A stretch of DNA of 64,000 nucleotides, taken from contig NZ_CP048815.1 of the NCBI RefSeq assembly GCF_010977555.1, positions 2,906,501 to 2,970,500 on the forward strand. Reading direction: 5' to 3'. The notes beneath the pieces were generated by a model. That model saw only the letters and a list, made by a program, of their open reading frames with translations. It did no database searches and was not told the origin of the DNA. Below are positions 1-8,230 of this stretch, in pieces. Position numbers and translations under genes: made by a program. Position 1 is the first letter of the stretch; each line of letters opens with the position of its first letter. Origin of the DNA: Caulobacter rhizosphaerae (GTDB taxonomy: Bacteria > Pseudomonadota > Alphaproteobacteria > Caulobacterales > Caulobacteraceae).

Positions 1-586
1 GGTATATGCCGGACCCCGCATAGAAGCGGGCGTTCTCTCCGAGGTTCCGGACGCGGACCGCGATGACATTGTCGCCGATCGGGTCAAGGTGCGGCGTCAG
101 GTCGTAGGCGAACGGCGCGTAGCCATGCACTCGCGACCCCAGGAGATGGCCGTTCAGCCAGACGTCGCTGACGGCGTACACCCCGTCGAAAACGATCTCG
201 GCGCGGGCAGCGTCGGGCGTCAGGCGGAAGCGTTTGCGATACCAGCCCTCGCCGCCCAGGGTGAACCCGGTGTTGGCTCCGCCCTCGTTCTTGGCGTCGA
301 AGGGGCCGACCCGGTTTGGCGGCGACGGGTTCGGCAGGTCCTCGATGCTCCAGTCGTGCGGGAGATCGACGCTGCGCCATCCGGAGTCGTCCAGTCCCGC
401 CGCCTCCCAGGCCAGGCCCGAACCGCGCGAGAACCGCCATCCGAGATCGAAATCCTGGTCCCGTCCGGGACCGAAGCCAGACCCGATCGCCAGCGCGTCG
501 GCCGCCGGCAGCAGCGCCGAAAGCGCCGCGCCCGACATCAACAGCAGCGCCTCGCGCCTGTGGAGGTGTGCACGCAACGAGGTCAT
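1..586 (-). CDS. GH2-family glycosidase, N-terminal part (runs off left edge)
   Basis: Read on the minus strand from ATG at 586; the reading frame stays open to base 1, so about 195 residues of the N-terminus are present and the catalytic barrel lies outside. The start has a signal-like segment with RR (HLHRREALLLMSG) and a hydrophobic stretch ending near DALA. The rest is the GH2 sugar-binding jelly roll: LPHDWSIEDLP, then GWYRKRFRL, VWLNGHLLG, and NVIAVRVRN followed by ARFYAGSGIY, the usual beta-galactosidase order. The start ATG overlaps the stop of the upstream small gene (ATGA), so the two are translationally coupled. Likely an exported beta-galactosidase or related GH2 exo-enzyme. The exact substrate cannot be told without the catalytic domain. 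Confidence 0.85.
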   Translation of the reverse strand, partial: MTSLRAHLHRREALLLMSGAALSALLPAADALAIGSGFGPGRDQDFDLGWRFSRGSGLAWEAAGLDDSGWRSVDLPHDWSIEDLPNPSPPNRVGPFDAKNEGGANTGFTLGGEGWYRKRFRLTPDAARAEIVFDGVYAVSDVWLNGHLLGSRVHGYAPFAYDLTPHLDPIGDNVIAVRVRNLGENARFYAGSGIY

Positions 587-894
587 AGGCCGGGCCACGC
601 GTCTGTCGGGAGCGCCCGAAACCCGGCGTCGATGCGTTCGAGCGCTCCAGGCTTCACGACGCCCGCAAAGAACGAGAACGACGCCATTTCTCGCAACGTC
701 ACATTGGTCAAGGTCGGGTAGAGGCGCGGCGTACGCGCCATCTTGCCAAAGCCGGGAACCTCCCGCTCGACGACGGCGAGCAGGGCGTCGGAGCGCAGCA
801 GGTCCGCGACGCTGATGGCGTCGACGCCGAATTCGGCCTGGGCCAGGCGAGGCTCGACATAGCCACCCGTGCGAGAATAGAGCGGCGCGTCCAC
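583..894 (-). CDS. Small free-standing module protein, cytoplasmic, unknown function
   Basis: 103 residues. I choose GTG at 894 because AGGAGG lies four bases ahead of it; an in-frame GTG at 915 would begin upstream of that ribosome site. There is no signal peptide or membrane segment. The stop overlaps the start of the GH2 gene by ATGA. The body (ISVADLL, AVVEREVPGF, LTNVTLREMASFS, LERIDAGFRAL) aligns with the mature part of the exported 117-residue protein at 4115-4468 (VGDILDNPAATAVV, KKHLPEL, MARGMTLKAI, LTDIDADFAKL). I recall similar segments as tails of carbohydrate-active proteins in this group, but I cannot name the family. Probably an accessory of glycan enzymes. Confidence 0.6.
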   Translation of the reverse strand: MDAPLYSRTGGYVEPRLAQAEFGVDAISVADLLRSDALLAVVEREVPGFGKMARTPRLYPTLTNVTLREMASFSFFAGVVKPGALERIDAGFRALPTDAWPGL

Positions 895-946
895 GCTCCC
901 TCCTAGGAATTCCACGACCGGCGCTGAAGGGCTGGATCCGGTTGAC

Positions 947-972
947 GCGGGACCGGCGTGAACCGGTCCCGC
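947..972 (-). terminator. Stem-loop after the first TBDR gene
   Basis: Perfect 10-bp inverted repeat (947-956 with 963-972) around a 6-nt loop, just past the stop of the TBDR at 979 and before the small module gene. There is no clear T-tract, so it may be an attenuator or mRNA end rather than a strong intrinsic terminator. Confidence 0.45.
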
Positions 973-978
973 TCGCGT

Positions 979-3465
979 CTAGCGCGCGCCGAAGGCGTAG
1001 CGCAGCGACACGCCGATTTCCCGCGGCGGCGCATAGCTGGTCCAGCGATAGCCGCTGTCGCCGAAGAACGAGGTCACCGCGCCGGCCGGCGTCGTGTAGT
1101 CCACATCCCGGCTGGTCTCGACGCCCGTCTTGGTCAGGTTGCGGGCGAAGATATTGATGTCCCAGGCGCCGTCCGGCGAGCGGACGCCGGCGAAGACGTT
1201 CAGCAGGCCGTAGTCCGGAACCGTGTAGCCGGCGTTCCGGCGCTTGTTCTCCGGATAGTAGCTGAGCAGGCCCCGGACATAGGCCTCGACCCCGCCGACC
1301 GGGCGCCAGTACTCGCTTTGCAGCGTCCCGCTCCACAGTGGGTCACGGGACACCGACACGTTGGACTTGCAGGTCGCCACGTGAATGTTGCGCGAGCGGA
1401 AGTCGCTGAGGGTGGGCGTTCCCTTGTCCGGAACGCCGTCGAAGTTGCTATCGCGGCAGGGCACGATGTCGTTGTCGACCTTGCCGTCGGCGTAACTGAT
1501 CCCGCCGCTGATGCTCCAGTTCGGCGTGACCTGGAAGGCGCCGTCGAAGTCGAAGCCCTTGACGATCGAGTCGGCGCCGACGTTGAAGGTCGAGTTCTGC
1601 ACCACGGTGGTCGCGCCGTTGGCGGCGACATAGGGAATGGAGCCCAGCTGGAACAGCAGGCCGTCATACTTCTGATAGAAGACGGCCAGGTTCAGGCGCA
1701 GGCGACGGTCCAGCCAGTTGGTCTTGATCCCCGTCTCGAACGACTTGGACTTCTCGTCGGGCAGGAAGATCAGGCTGGCCAGGACCGGGTCGTTCTCGGC
1801 GTTGCCAAGGGCGAAGTTGTTGGCGCCGCGCCGCCATGAAGTGGCGAAGGTGCCGTAGGACAGCACCTGGTCCGAGAAGCGGTGCGAGATCGACAGGTTG
1901 TAGACCGTCGGCTTCTCGGTGTTCTTCTGCGAACTGTTCTGGACCGGCGTCTTGCCGGCCGCGATCGGGATGTCGCAGAAGCCGCCGCCATAGGTGCTGG
2001 CGAAGCCGGCGGCCGAGCACGGAAAGCCGATGGCGCGCGAGATCATGCCCGCGCCGAGGAACACTGTCTGGACGTTGTCGACCTTGGAGACGATGTGGCG
2101 CACGCCGCCCGAGATCTCCGTCGCCTCACCCAGGTGCAGGCGCACATTGGCGAACACGGAGTTCTCGGTCGCGTTGTTGTTGACGGTGATCAGGGTCGGC
2201 AGGCTGAAGCGGCTGTCGAGCACGCGAGGGTTGGCCGGCGCGCCGGGCGAGCCGAATGAGCCCGGCAGGAACGAGGCGATCTGGGTACCGCCGGTCTTGC
2301 TCGGCGCTTTCGAATAGAAGTAGCCGACCGTGTAGTCGATCAGGCGGTCGCTGCCGACCGACGACAGCCGGATTTCGTGCGTAGTCTGCGAGTTCCTGGT
2401 GTTGAGGTTCTGGAAGTAGCTGCGCCCGATCAGCACGTTGCCGTAGTCCAGCGCCCCGACCGTGGTGGCGTCGCCCTTGGTGTAGCCGCCAACATAGCTC
2501 AGGCGCTGGCCCAACACTTCCCAGTTCAGCTGGGCGCTCAGGAAGTCGTTGTCCGTGTAGTTGAAACGCGGCGAGTCATCGACGTCCAGGCGCTGCGAGG
2601 CGGTGATCACCGGGCCGTTGTAGCCCGCCGGCGCGGCCGCCGAGACGCCGCCGACGGCGCCATTGCCCTCGATCTGGGTGAACTGGCGCTTGTGGCTGTT
2701 CAGCTTCTGATAGCTGAGCGTGGCGTCGAAGGTCTCGGTCGGCGTGAAGTTGATGCTGATCCGGCCGCTTCGCGTGCTCTTCACCGGCAGGAACGCGCTG
2801 TTGAGGCTGGTGACGAAATCGCCCTTGTTCTCGTCGACGACGCCGGCCAGGCGGACGCCTAGGACGTCGGCGATCAGCGGGATGTTCGCCGCGCCCTGCA
2901 GGTTGCGGCCGCCGTGGTCGGTCGCCTGGGCGCTGACATAGCCACCGTAGTCGTGGGTGTCGGCGCGCCGCGTGGTCAGGGTGATGGCGCCGGACGGCGC
3001 GGTGCGGCCGCGCAACGTGCCCTGCGGTCCGCGCAGGACCTCGATCGCCTGGATGTCGTAGACGGTCTGGAAGGCCACCGTGCCGTCGATCGGCACGTCG
3101 TTCTGATAGATGTCGACCGTCGGCGAGGCCTGGGTGCTGGCGTCGTAGGAGACCCCGCGGATCGACGGCGCGGGCGAGCGGCCGGCGGTGACGCTGGACG
3201 TACCAAGGCTAAGGCCCGGCACCAGGGCCGCGACATCCTGGAACTGGGTGATCGCCAGCTTCTTCAGCGAGTCGCCGCTGACCGCCGAAACCGTCGTGGG
3301 CACGTTCTGCAGGTTTTCCGCTTGCCGGCGGGCGGTGACGATCACTTCGCCGACCGTCTCGGGCTCGGCGGCCGCCGGTTTGGCCGCCGTTTGCGCATGG
3401 ACCGCGCCGGCGCTCAGGGTCAGAACGCTGACCCCCGCGAGCATCATGATCCGAGTATTGTTCAT
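979..3465 (-). CDS. TonB-dependent receptor
   Basis: 828-residue outer-membrane receptor. Start ATG at 3465 is chosen because GGGAGGG lies six bases upstream and gives a clean signal peptide (MNNTRIMMLAGVSVLTLSA ... VHAQ); the open frame continues upstream to 3648 without sense. The plug begins with a TonB-box-like GEVIVTARR, followed by PTTVSAVSG, PSIRGVSYD and IEVLRGPQGTLRGRTAPSG, the standard plug signature; about 650 residues of beta-barrel follow. The C-terminus is RYAFGAR, lacking the usual terminal aromatic residue. It lacks an STN domain, so it is a transporter and not a signalling receptor. Neighbouring glycosidases suggest an oligosaccharide ligand. Regulation may involve the inverted repeats at 3827-3873. 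Confidence 0.93.
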   Translation of the reverse strand: MNNTRIMMLAGVSVLTLSAGAVHAQTAAKPAAAEPETVGEVIVTARRQAENLQNVPTTVSAVSGDSLKKLAITQFQDVAALVPGLSLGTSSVTAGRSPAPSIRGVSYDASTQASPTVDIYQNDVPIDGTVAFQTVYDIQAIEVLRGPQGTLRGRTAPSGAITLTTRRADTHDYGGYVSAQATDHGGRNLQGAANIPLIADVLGVRLAGVVDENKGDFVTSLNSAFLPVKSTRSGRISINFTPTETFDATLSYQKLNSHKRQFTQIEGNGAVGGVSAAAPAGYNGPVITASQRLDVDDSPRFNYTDNDFLSAQLNWEVLGQRLSYVGGYTKGDATTVGALDYGNVLIGRSYFQNLNTRNSQTTHEIRLSSVGSDRLIDYTVGYFYSKAPSKTGGTQIASFLPGSFGSPGAPANPRVLDSRFSLPTLITVNNNATENSVFANVRLHLGEATEISGGVRHIVSKVDNVQTVFLGAGMISRAIGFPCSAAGFASTYGGGFCDIPIAAGKTPVQNSSQKNTEKPTVYNLSISHRFSDQVLSYGTFATSWRRGANNFALGNAENDPVLASLIFLPDEKSKSFETGIKTNWLDRRLRLNLAVFYQKYDGLLFQLGSIPYVAANGATTVVQNSTFNVGADSIVKGFDFDGAFQVTPNWSISGGISYADGKVDNDIVPCRDSNFDGVPDKGTPTLSDFRSRNIHVATCKSNVSVSRDPLWSGTLQSEYWRPVGGVEAYVRGLLSYYPENKRRNAGYTVPDYGLLNVFAGVRSPDGAWDINIFARNLTKTGVETSRDVDYTTPAGAVTSFFGDSGYRWTSYAPPREIGVSLRYAFGAR

Positions 3466-4070
3466 TTCACCCTCCCTGTTCCCTAGGCCGGCCCGACGCC
3501 CGGCGATCGCCGCGCGTTGCGATCGGCGGCGACCTGCTTTGTTTTTTCGAAGACGGCCACGAACGTTCGCGCCCTGGCCAGGCTCGCCGGCGCCCCGTTC
3601 GGGCAAGGCGAACTCGGCGGTGGGCTGGACGGCGTTCGCCGTCCACAAAGTGCGGAAGCACCCGTTCGTCTCCGTCCACTCGCGCCGACCTAAAAAGGCC
3701 GGTCTTGATCGTTGTCGTCCGCCCGCACTGTTCGGGCTGGCGAGAAACGCGTCCGCGTTTTTCGCGGGGCGTTCGCGACGCCGTGAAAGCTAGGCCGGCG
3801 CCGCTGACCTGTGTTGTAAACTGTCCTGACCAGTGGTCAACCAAAAACAGACGGAACCGTTCAATTAGGTTCCTCAATCTCGCTGGCCATGAGGGCGAGC
3901 GCCTACACACCCTGACGAGACCACGCGAAAACGCGACCGCCAGGGCGACAATTTGACGATGATGTACGATTGATGGCGTTCCGGTGCCTTAACGGCCCGC
4001 GGCCGGCGCGCGCCTGACGGGCGAAGGGCCCGGCAGGCGGCGAGGCCAGCCGCAGCGGCGGCCTCGCGAA
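3466..4070. other. Long intergenic region upstream of the TBDR
   Basis: About 600 bases without a gene I can support. It must carry the promoter and leader of the minus-strand TBDR. Visible structure: the inverted repeat TGACC-AGT-GGTCA at 3827-3839, the inverted repeat GGAACC/GGTTCC at 3853-3873, TGTACGAT at 3963-3970, and a GCGAGGCC/GGCCTCGC stem at 4040-4067. The 3500-3800 part shows open frames on both strands but no RBS or family resemblance. Confidence 0.5.
3827..3873. promoter_or_regulatory. Two adjacent inverted repeats, candidate operator region
   Basis: TGACC-AGT-GGTCA (3827-3839, perfect 5-bp arms, centre 3) is followed 13 bases later by GGAACC-N9-GGTTCC (3853-3873). They lie in a locally AT-richer stretch about 360 bases upstream of the TBDR start. 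Operator-like by symmetry; the regulator is unknown. Confidence 0.35.
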
Positions 4071-4101
4071 GACGCCTCGGCGATGCGATCGCCGAGGCGT
4101 C
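4071..4101 (-). terminator. Strong hairpin after the 117-residue gene
   Basis: Perfect 14-bp stem (4071-4084 with 4088-4101) with a GCG loop, placed 13 bases beyond the stop codon of the minus-strand gene at 4115. A second stem (4040-4047 with 4060-4067) follows it. A GC-rich terminator without a long T-run. Confidence 0.7.
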
Positions 4102-4114
4102 AGTCGTCAGGGCG

Positions 4115-4468
4115 CTACTTCGCGCCGAGCTTGGCGAAATCGGCGTCGATATCGGTGAGCTTCTGGTCTGTGACAGTGTCGGCGGAGTACTGCTGGATCG
4201 CCTTCAGCGTCATACCGCGCGCCATGTTGATCTGCTCGTTGGCGACCAGCTCCGGCAGGTGTTTCTTCACCACCGCCGTCGCGGCGGGGTTGTCCAGGAT
4301 GTCACCGACCGTGGTTTCGCTGGTCTTGAACTTGGCGGCCTGGGCGGCGCCGGGCAGGCTGGCGGGATCGGCGCTGGCCGCCGCCGGAGCGGTTTGGGCG
4401 GCCTGAGCCATGACGGCCGCTGGCGCGACCAGCAGAGCGGCGGCGAGAGCGAGGGAAGCTAGACGCAT
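4115..4468 (-). CDS. Secreted small module protein, unknown function
   Basis: 117 residues with a clear Sec signal peptide (MRLASLALAAALLVAPAA then AVMAQA) and an Ala-rich linker. The remaining ~65 residues form one helical module: TVGDILDNPAATAVV, KKHLPELVANEQINMARGMT, LKAIQQYSAD, LTDIDADFAKLG. This is the same module that stands alone without a signal at 583-894. The gene ends in a strong hairpin, is monocistronic, and points away from the tetR gene, with which it shares a divergent promoter region. The module looks like those at the ends of larger carbohydrate-active proteins, so a periplasmic accessory role in glycan use is possible. No catalytic motif is visible. Confidence 0.75.
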   Translation of the reverse strand: MRLASLALAAALLVAPAAVMAQAAQTAPAAASADPASLPGAAQAAKFKTSETTVGDILDNPAATAVVKKHLPELVANEQINMARGMTLKAIQQYSADTVTDQKLTDIDADFAKLGAK

Positions 4469-4539
4469 GGGGGATCTCGTTGTTGTGGACGTTCCTCGAA
4501 CGCGATCATGGCGCGGGGTCGCGCAAAGGCAACCATAAT

Positions 4540-4547
4540 TGTACGAT
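4540..4547 (+). promoter_or_regulatory. TGTACGAT motif in the divergent promoter region
   Basis: TGTACGAT in an AT-rich stretch (ATAATTGTACGATACC) between the 117-residue gene and the first tetR. The same octamer occurs at 3963-3970 and, inverted, at 8155-8162 ahead of the GH106 gene. It may be a TetR half-site. Three copies of an 8-mer are not beyond chance, so the call is weak. Confidence 0.25.
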
Positions 4548-4693
4548 ACCGGTCGATTTTATCGTGAGATGTCGTAGGATCGCTGCCTGGCGGCCCATTC
4601 CATTGAATCGGGTTGCCCCACCCGGGACAATCGTGAGAGCTGGACTCCCGGCTCGCGCCGAAAGATTTGGATACCGACTTGGTTAGAAGGTCC

Positions 4694-5377
4694 ATGACCG
4701 CCGCGCCCTCGCAAGACACTGCTGGCCAGGACTCGCGGGACGCCCCCCCGCAAGCGCCGCTGCGTCCGGGTCGCCCGACCACGGCGCGCTCCGAGGCGAT
4801 CAATCCGGCCATTCTGGCGGCGGCGCGCGAACATTTCCTGGCCATGGGCTTCGACGCCACGCCCATGGAATCCGTCGCCGCAGCGGCCGGAATCGCCAAG
4901 GGCACGCTCTATTCCCGCTATCCCACCAAGGAAGCCCTGCTTCACGCCGTCGTCGCCGACCGCGTACAGGCCTGGCAGGCCGCGGCCGACGCCCGTAACG
5001 GGCCGATGCCGGCGGACCTCAAACAGCGCCTCAACCATATCGCCCGCTCGATCCTGGAATCGTTGGCCTCCGAAGAGATCCACGCCTTCCAGCGCGTGCT
5101 GACCAGCAGCTCGGACGCCGGCGGCGAATTGGCCCGTGCCCTGCATGAGGCCGGGCATCGCAGCGCCATCGACCTGCTGACCCGCAGCCTGGTCGAAAGC
5201 ACCAGCAACTTCCCCGCCCCGCCCCGCGATCCGGCCCGGGTGGCCGAGATGCTGATGGCCATGCTGACGGGCTGGTACGACGCTCATCAGCGCGTGCGCG
5301 AGATCAGCCACGAGGAAGCCATGGCCTACGCCGAGCACGCTGTCGACGTGCTGTTCCATGGCCGCATGGCTTGGTAG
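4694..5377 (+). CDS. TetR/AcrR-family transcriptional regulator
   Basis: 227 residues from ATG 4694 (AGAAGG just upstream); an in-frame TTG at 4667 has no such site. Ala/Pro-rich N-terminal tail, then the TetR helix-turn-helix: ILAAAREHFLAMGFDATPME, AAAAGIAKGTLYSRYPTKEA. The C-terminal ligand domain is of the AcrR type. Closely related to the next gene: both have xxLYxRYxxKxxL followed by a segment with QAWQAA, pointing to tandem duplication. Expected to be a repressor of a neighbouring catabolic or TBDR gene. Ligand unknown. Confidence 0.9.
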   Translation: MTAAPSQDTAGQDSRDAPPQAPLRPGRPTTARSEAINPAILAAAREHFLAMGFDATPMESVAAAAGIAKGTLYSRYPTKEALLHAVVADRVQAWQAAADARNGPMPADLKQRLNHIARSILESLASEEIHAFQRVLTSSSDAGGELARALHEAGHRSAIDLLTRSLVESTSNFPAPPRDPARVAEMLMAMLTGWYDAHQRVREISHEEAMAYAEHAVDVLFHGRMAW

Positions 5378-5382
5378 CCATC

Positions 5383-5407
5383 TGAACGACTGCGTTGAAT
5401 TCGTTCA
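5383..5407. promoter_or_regulatory. Inverted repeat between the two tetR genes
   Basis: TGAACGA-N11-TCGTTCA, perfect 7-bp arms, six bases past the first tetR stop and about 170 bases ahead of the second. Its spacing suits either an operator for a dimeric regulator or a weak terminator. Confidence 0.35.
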
Positions 5408-5577
5408 CTTGGTAACCCCGCCCAATGGCCGCGCCAGCAAGACTGGAAATTGGTCAGGCCAATCATGTCCGCGGCGCCTTGAACGCGGGTGACTCCCCTC
5501 CCCTAAGCCGCTAGCAAGAGGCTGACGAAACGGGGGCGGGCGACGTGGGCGCGGTTGATGACGGAGCTCGGCTGAAC

Positions 5578-6234
5578 ATGGAGAAGGCGCCGTTCACGGC
5601 CCGGCGCGGGCGCCCGAGCGCCGCCCAGCTGGCGGCGATCTCGGACACCATACTCTCGACCGCCCAGGCATTGTTCCTGTCGCAGGGCTACGCCAACACC
5701 TCGATGGAGGCGATTGTCGCCGCCTCGGGGGTCTCCAAGGCGACCCTCTACGCCCGATACGCCAACAAGCACGAGCTGTTCCAGGCCATCGTCGAGGCGC
5801 GGATCCAGGCCTGGCAGGCGGCCGCGGCGGCGGACAGCGCCGCCGAGGACGAGCGCCCCGACCAGGATATCGCGGCCTGGCTGCGCCACCGCGCCCTGTC
5901 GATGCTGCGAGCGTTGAGGCAACCGGAGATCCGCGCCTTCGACCACCTGGTCGTGTCCGAGGGGCCACGCTTTCCGGAGCTGGCGCGCCTCTTCCACGAG
6001 ATGGGCTACATGCTCAATGTCCGGACGATCGCCACGCGCCTGTCGCGGGCCGAAGGCCAGGCCTCGCCCACTGAGCAGACCCTGCTGGCCGCCAAGCTGT
6101 TCGCCTCGGGTCTTGTCGGATGGATCCGCCAGGAGTCCGGCGTTGACGAGGTGACCGACGCCGCGTGCGAGGCGGCGGCCGACATGATGGCGCGCCTGCT
6201 GATCGATGGACAATCAGCCTGGCGCGCCGGTTAG
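5578..6234 (+). CDS. TetR/AcrR-family transcriptional regulator
   Basis: 218 residues from ATG 5578; an in-frame GTG at 5545 is an alternative. The HTH is RGRPSAAQLAAISDTIL, ALFLSQGYANTSMEAIVAAS, GVSKATLYARYANKHELFQA. Paralogue of the regulator at 4694. It converges on the GH39-like gene with only five bases between stop codons. Likely a local repressor. The DNA target may be the repeat at 5383-5407 or the TGTACGAT motifs, but this is not demonstrated. Confidence 0.9.
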   Translation: MEKAPFTARRGRPSAAQLAAISDTILSTAQALFLSQGYANTSMEAIVAASGVSKATLYARYANKHELFQAIVEARIQAWQAAAAADSAAEDERPDQDIAAWLRHRALSMLRALRQPEIRAFDHLVVSEGPRFPELARLFHEMGYMLNVRTIATRLSRAEGQASPTEQTLLAAKLFASGLVGWIRQESGVDEVTDAACEAAADMMARLLIDGQSAWRAG

Positions 6235-6239
6235 GACGG

Positions 6240-7778
6240 TCAGGTCAACTCCAGCAGGGCCACGCCTTCGGGCGGCAGGTCGATGACCAGCTCGCGCGTG
6301 GCGCTCAGCTTCAGCACGTGCGGCGCCGGCAGCTCGGCGGCTGCGCGGATCTTGGCCAGTTGCTCACGTGTGGGGTATTGCGGCGACCCCAGCGCGCGCC
6401 AGGCCGGATAGGGCGAGCCGCGCTCCATGTCGACATAGCTGACCTTGACGGTCTGGCCCGACTTGGCGCCCTTCAGTCGCACTCGGTAGCGCTTGGCCTC
6501 GCCGACCACCTTGCGCACGCTGTTGGCGCCAGGAATGCCGCTGGCCTGCGGCGCGTCGGCCAGGTTCCAGACCATGACGGCGCTTTCGCCACCCGCCCGC
6601 CGCGAGGCCAGGGCGGGACCCTCGGCCTTCAGGCGGCGCGTCCCCAGCCTGTTGAGCAGCTTGAACGTGTTGAAGGTCGGACGCGCGACATTGCGGGCCG
6701 AGAACAGCCCCCAGGCGTTGTCGCCCTCCTTGAAGATGAAGTTGGGGACCAGCACTTCCTCGAACTTGCTGACCTGCCAGTAGGACATGCCCTTCAAATA
6801 GGGCATGCAGCCCTTGATGATGTGGGCGATCATCGCCGGGCTGTCGGACGACCACTCGCCCAGCCACAGCTCAGCGTTCTTGTAGGCGCTGGCGGCGATC
6901 TGGTCGCTGACCTGCTTCATGGCCGCGGCGTAGATCTCGTTCTGGGTGTATCTGCCCGCTTCGCCGAACACCTTGACCTGGTTGTCGCCGGCATAGAGGT
7001 GGGTCGAGACGAAATCGACCGGCAGGCTGTTCTGGGCGCAATAGGCCAGGAACTCGGGGATCCACTGGACCTTCGAGGTGGCCGGGCCGCCAACCTTCAG
7101 GCTCGGGTCGACGCTGCGCACCGCCTCGACCGAGGCCTTGTAGAGCTCGAAGTACTGCTGCTGGGTGCCGCTCCAGAAGAAGCCCAGGTCGGGCTCGTTC
7201 CAGACCTCGAAATACCATTGGCGCACCTCGGCCGCGCCGTACCGGTCGATCAGGTGGCGCACAAACAGGGCGACGAACGCCTTCCAGTCGTCCAGCGACG
7301 CCGGCGGGGTGATGTTGCCGCGATAAGTGCCGAAATTGGCGGTTCCGCTGGCCAGCTTGCTGGGCATGAAGCTGAGCTCGACGAACGGCTTCATGCCGGT
7401 TTCGAGCACCCCGTCATAGACGGTATCGACGTTCTGGAAGTTGAAGCTCTGGCCCGCGGCGCCGATCGCGCCCTTGGGCCGCACCGCCATCTCGTCATCG
7501 TTGAAGATGCCGTGGAAGCGCACCCGCTTGATGCCAGCCTCCTTGTAGGCGCGCTTGGCGTCGATCCGCCATTCCTCGCGCATGGTCAGGCCGGCCCGGT
7601 CGGAGCCCACGCACTCGGACCAGATGTGGGCCAGGGCGCCCACGTCGGCGGTCAGGTCGACGTCTACGGTCTCGATGGGAAGCGGCGGGAGCGGAGCCTT
7701 CGCCCAGGCCGCTTCGGAAAGGGCGGAGGTGGCGGCCAGCGCGCCGGCCGTGGCGATAAGATCCCGTCGGTTCATCAT
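6240..7778 (-). CDS. GH39-like glycosidase (beta-xylosidase type), exported
   Basis: 512 residues; ATG 7778 follows GGAGGAAGC. The N-terminus MMNRRDLIATAGALAATSAL is a Tat-like signal. A TIM barrel follows: RVRFHGIFNDD, then YFEVWNEPDL with the acid/base Glu at about 195, and LWLGEWSS with the candidate nucleophile Glu at about 308, the spacing expected for clan GH-A family 39. A C-terminal beta-sandwich (about 400-512) ends LPPEGVALLEL. Probably releases xylose, rhamnose or arabinose from plant glycosides in the periplasm. It is transcribed divergently from the GH106 rhamnosidase, with which it probably acts. Confidence 0.88.
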   Translation of the reverse strand: MMNRRDLIATAGALAATSALSEAAWAKAPLPPLPIETVDVDLTADVGALAHIWSECVGSDRAGLTMREEWRIDAKRAYKEAGIKRVRFHGIFNDDEMAVRPKGAIGAAGQSFNFQNVDTVYDGVLETGMKPFVELSFMPSKLASGTANFGTYRGNITPPASLDDWKAFVALFVRHLIDRYGAAEVRQWYFEVWNEPDLGFFWSGTQQQYFELYKASVEAVRSVDPSLKVGGPATSKVQWIPEFLAYCAQNSLPVDFVSTHLYAGDNQVKVFGEAGRYTQNEIYAAAMKQVSDQIAASAYKNAELWLGEWSSDSPAMIAHIIKGCMPYLKGMSYWQVSKFEEVLVPNFIFKEGDNAWGLFSARNVARPTFNTFKLLNRLGTRRLKAEGPALASRRAGGESAVMVWNLADAPQASGIPGANSVRKVVGEAKRYRVRLKGAKSGQTVKVSYVDMERGSPYPAWRALGSPQYPTREQLAKIRAAAELPAPHVLKLSATRELVIDLPPEGVALLELT

Positions 7779-8230
7779 GCTTCCTCCACTGCCCGGCCGA
7801 GACTGCGATCGGCGCGACTGTCGTTGGCGCGCCCTCGGCGCTTCTTCGGGCGCTCGACGGACGGGCCGGGAACCGCCTCGCGGTCCGTGGTCAGGATCAT
7901 CAACGGCGGCGCTTTGGCTGGCAAGTAAAATTAAACGACAACGGTCAATTAAATGCGTGATCAAGTGTGAAATAGCCCACCTCGACGCCGCGGCCAGAGA
8001 CCGCCCAGAGGCGCGAGGAGCCAGGCGCGAGCAGGACCAGAAAGCCGAACGACAAACGCCAAGCGCCGATTTCACGCCGAGTTTGCGAACGGCCTGCACC
8101 TCGCCGAGAACCATCCCGGCCGAACCGAAGCCGTTTGACGAGTTGGCGGCAATTATCGTACACATTCGTTCAATAACGTTGCTCCAAAAGCCCCGTGACG
8201 TCGACGGCGGCCAGCGGACGGGAGGACGAT
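7779..8230. other. Divergent promoter region between GH39-like and GH106 genes
   Basis: About 450 bases with no convincing gene. The AT-richest part (7920-7975) holds TAAAATTAAACGACAACGG; its ACGACAACG (7935-7943) equals one arm and centre of the LacI-like operators at 48784-48821. A second AT-rich patch at 8150-8180 holds the inverted TGTACGAT motif (8155-8162). Confidence 0.45.

Noticed and set aside
6165..7928. 587-codon plus-strand open frame opposite the GH39-like gene
   Set aside because: Typical GC-rich antisense shadow: repetitive Arg/Gly/Val-rich product, no motif, while the minus strand encodes a complete GH39 barrel.
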